Shown here: positions 12,890-13,148 of the stretch, in pieces | How positions within the stretch are numbered: the first letter of the stretch is position 1 | Layout: every line of letters begins with the position of its first letter | NCBI GenBank assembly: GCA_050114795.1 | Contig: JASFRS010000070.1 | Span: 1-13,148, forward strand | From: JASFRS01 sp050114795 | Lineage (GTDB): Bacteria; Pseudomonadota; Alphaproteobacteria; Sphingomonadales; CAKZYD01 | Length of the DNA: 13,148 bases | Reading direction: 5' to 3' | Translations under genes and position numbers: made by a program | The notes under the pieces: generated by a model | Seen by the model: the letters and a program-made list of their open reading frames with translations, nothing else | What the model was told of the DNA's origin: nothing | Databases searched by the model: none

Positions 12890-13148
12890 ATGCGGGATGC
12901 ATTTATTTGCGATGCAGTCAGAACGCCTATTGGGCGTTTCGGTGGAACTTTGAAATCCGTTCGTGCGGATGATTTAGCGGCCATTCCCCTAAAGGAATTA
13001 ATGCAGCGTAATACCCAAGTGGATTGGGAAGCGCTGGATGATGTGATTTTAGGCTGCGCTAACCAAGCAGGCGAAGACAACCGCAATGTGGCGCGGATGG
13101 CGTCGCTTTTAGCGGGCCTTCCAACGACTGCTGGTGGGGCAACGCTGA
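12890..13148 (+). CDS. paaJ: 3-oxoadipyl-CoA / 3-oxo-5,6-dehydrosuberyl-CoA thiolase, PaaJ (3' end outside window)
   Basis: The first 86 residues of a thiolase that would cleave acetyl-CoA from 3-oxoadipyl-CoA and 3-oxo-5,6-dehydrosuberyl-CoA in phenylacetate degradation. The N-terminus MRDAFICDAVRTPIGRFGG, with SVRADDLAAIPLKEL (23-37) and DDVILGCANQAGEDNRNVAR (50-69), matches what I recall of PaaJ/PcaF thiolases almost block for block. The reading frame runs off the right edge just before the region where the active-site cysteine is expected (about residue 91), so catalysis cannot be checked. The ATG at 12890 follows AAAGGA and starts 2 bases after paaG. PcaF of the protocatechuate pathway is the main alternative name; the paaG neighbour favours PaaJ. 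Confidence 0.9.
   Translation, partial: MRDAFICDAVRTPIGRFGGTLKSVRADDLAAIPLKELMQRNTQVDWEALDDVILGCANQAGEDNRNVARMASLLAGLPTTAGGATL

Overview
The window looks like chromosomal DNA of an alphaproteobacterium with roughly 50% GC. The protein families support this (an alphaproteobacterial-type fold-III ornithine decarboxylase, a bacterial deoxyhypusine-synthase-like protein, PaaG/PaaJ), as does the dense, translationally coupled gene packing. I cannot name the genus. No mobile element, CRISPR array, tRNA or rRNA is visible.

Layout. (1) 1-3934, all minus strand: a five-gene polyamine operon read right to left. It runs fold-III PLP decarboxylase -> deoxyhypusine-synthase-like protein -> agmatinase -> GNAT acetyltransferase -> second GNAT, which is cut by the left edge. 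Gaps are 16 and 2 bases, followed by an ATGA overlap and a TTGA overlap. (2) 3935-4342: an unusual 408-base non-annotated stretch upstream of the decarboxylase. It holds a possible 44-codon leader ORF, two tandem hairpins that can re-pair into one longer hairpin, and an upstream coding-like segment with an apparent -1 shift. (3) 4343-5422, minus: a DUF2855 protein, MDR-like and of unknown function. (4) 5497-9972, minus: a tripartite-efflux-type operon of HlyD/MacA-like adaptor, MacB-type ATPase and a large two-FtsX-domain permease. (5) 9973-10259: a divergent control region with two perfect inverted repeats. (6) 10260-11018, plus: a secreted protein made of two gap-free repeats, followed by a strong intrinsic terminator. 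(7) 11154-13148, plus: an HSL-family alpha/beta hydrolase, then paaG and the start of paaJ from phenylacetate catabolism. The paaG ribosome binding site lies inside a predicted hairpin.

How the genes fit together. The polyamine operon can make putrescine from ornithine by the decarboxylase, or from agmatine by the agmatinase. It could extend this to a triamine such as homospermidine through the DHS-like enzyme. The two acetyltransferases at the end may modify or detoxify polyamines, but their substrates are not shown by sequence. The efflux genes form a coherent transport unit. The paa genes are the visible start of what is probably a larger phenylacetyl-CoA degradation cluster to the right.

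The most unusual items are the leader region of the decarboxylase, the duplicated secreted protein with its palindromic upstream site, and the hairpin covering the paaG ribosome binding site. All functional statements rest on reading motifs and remembered family features; nothing was searched or folded by software.
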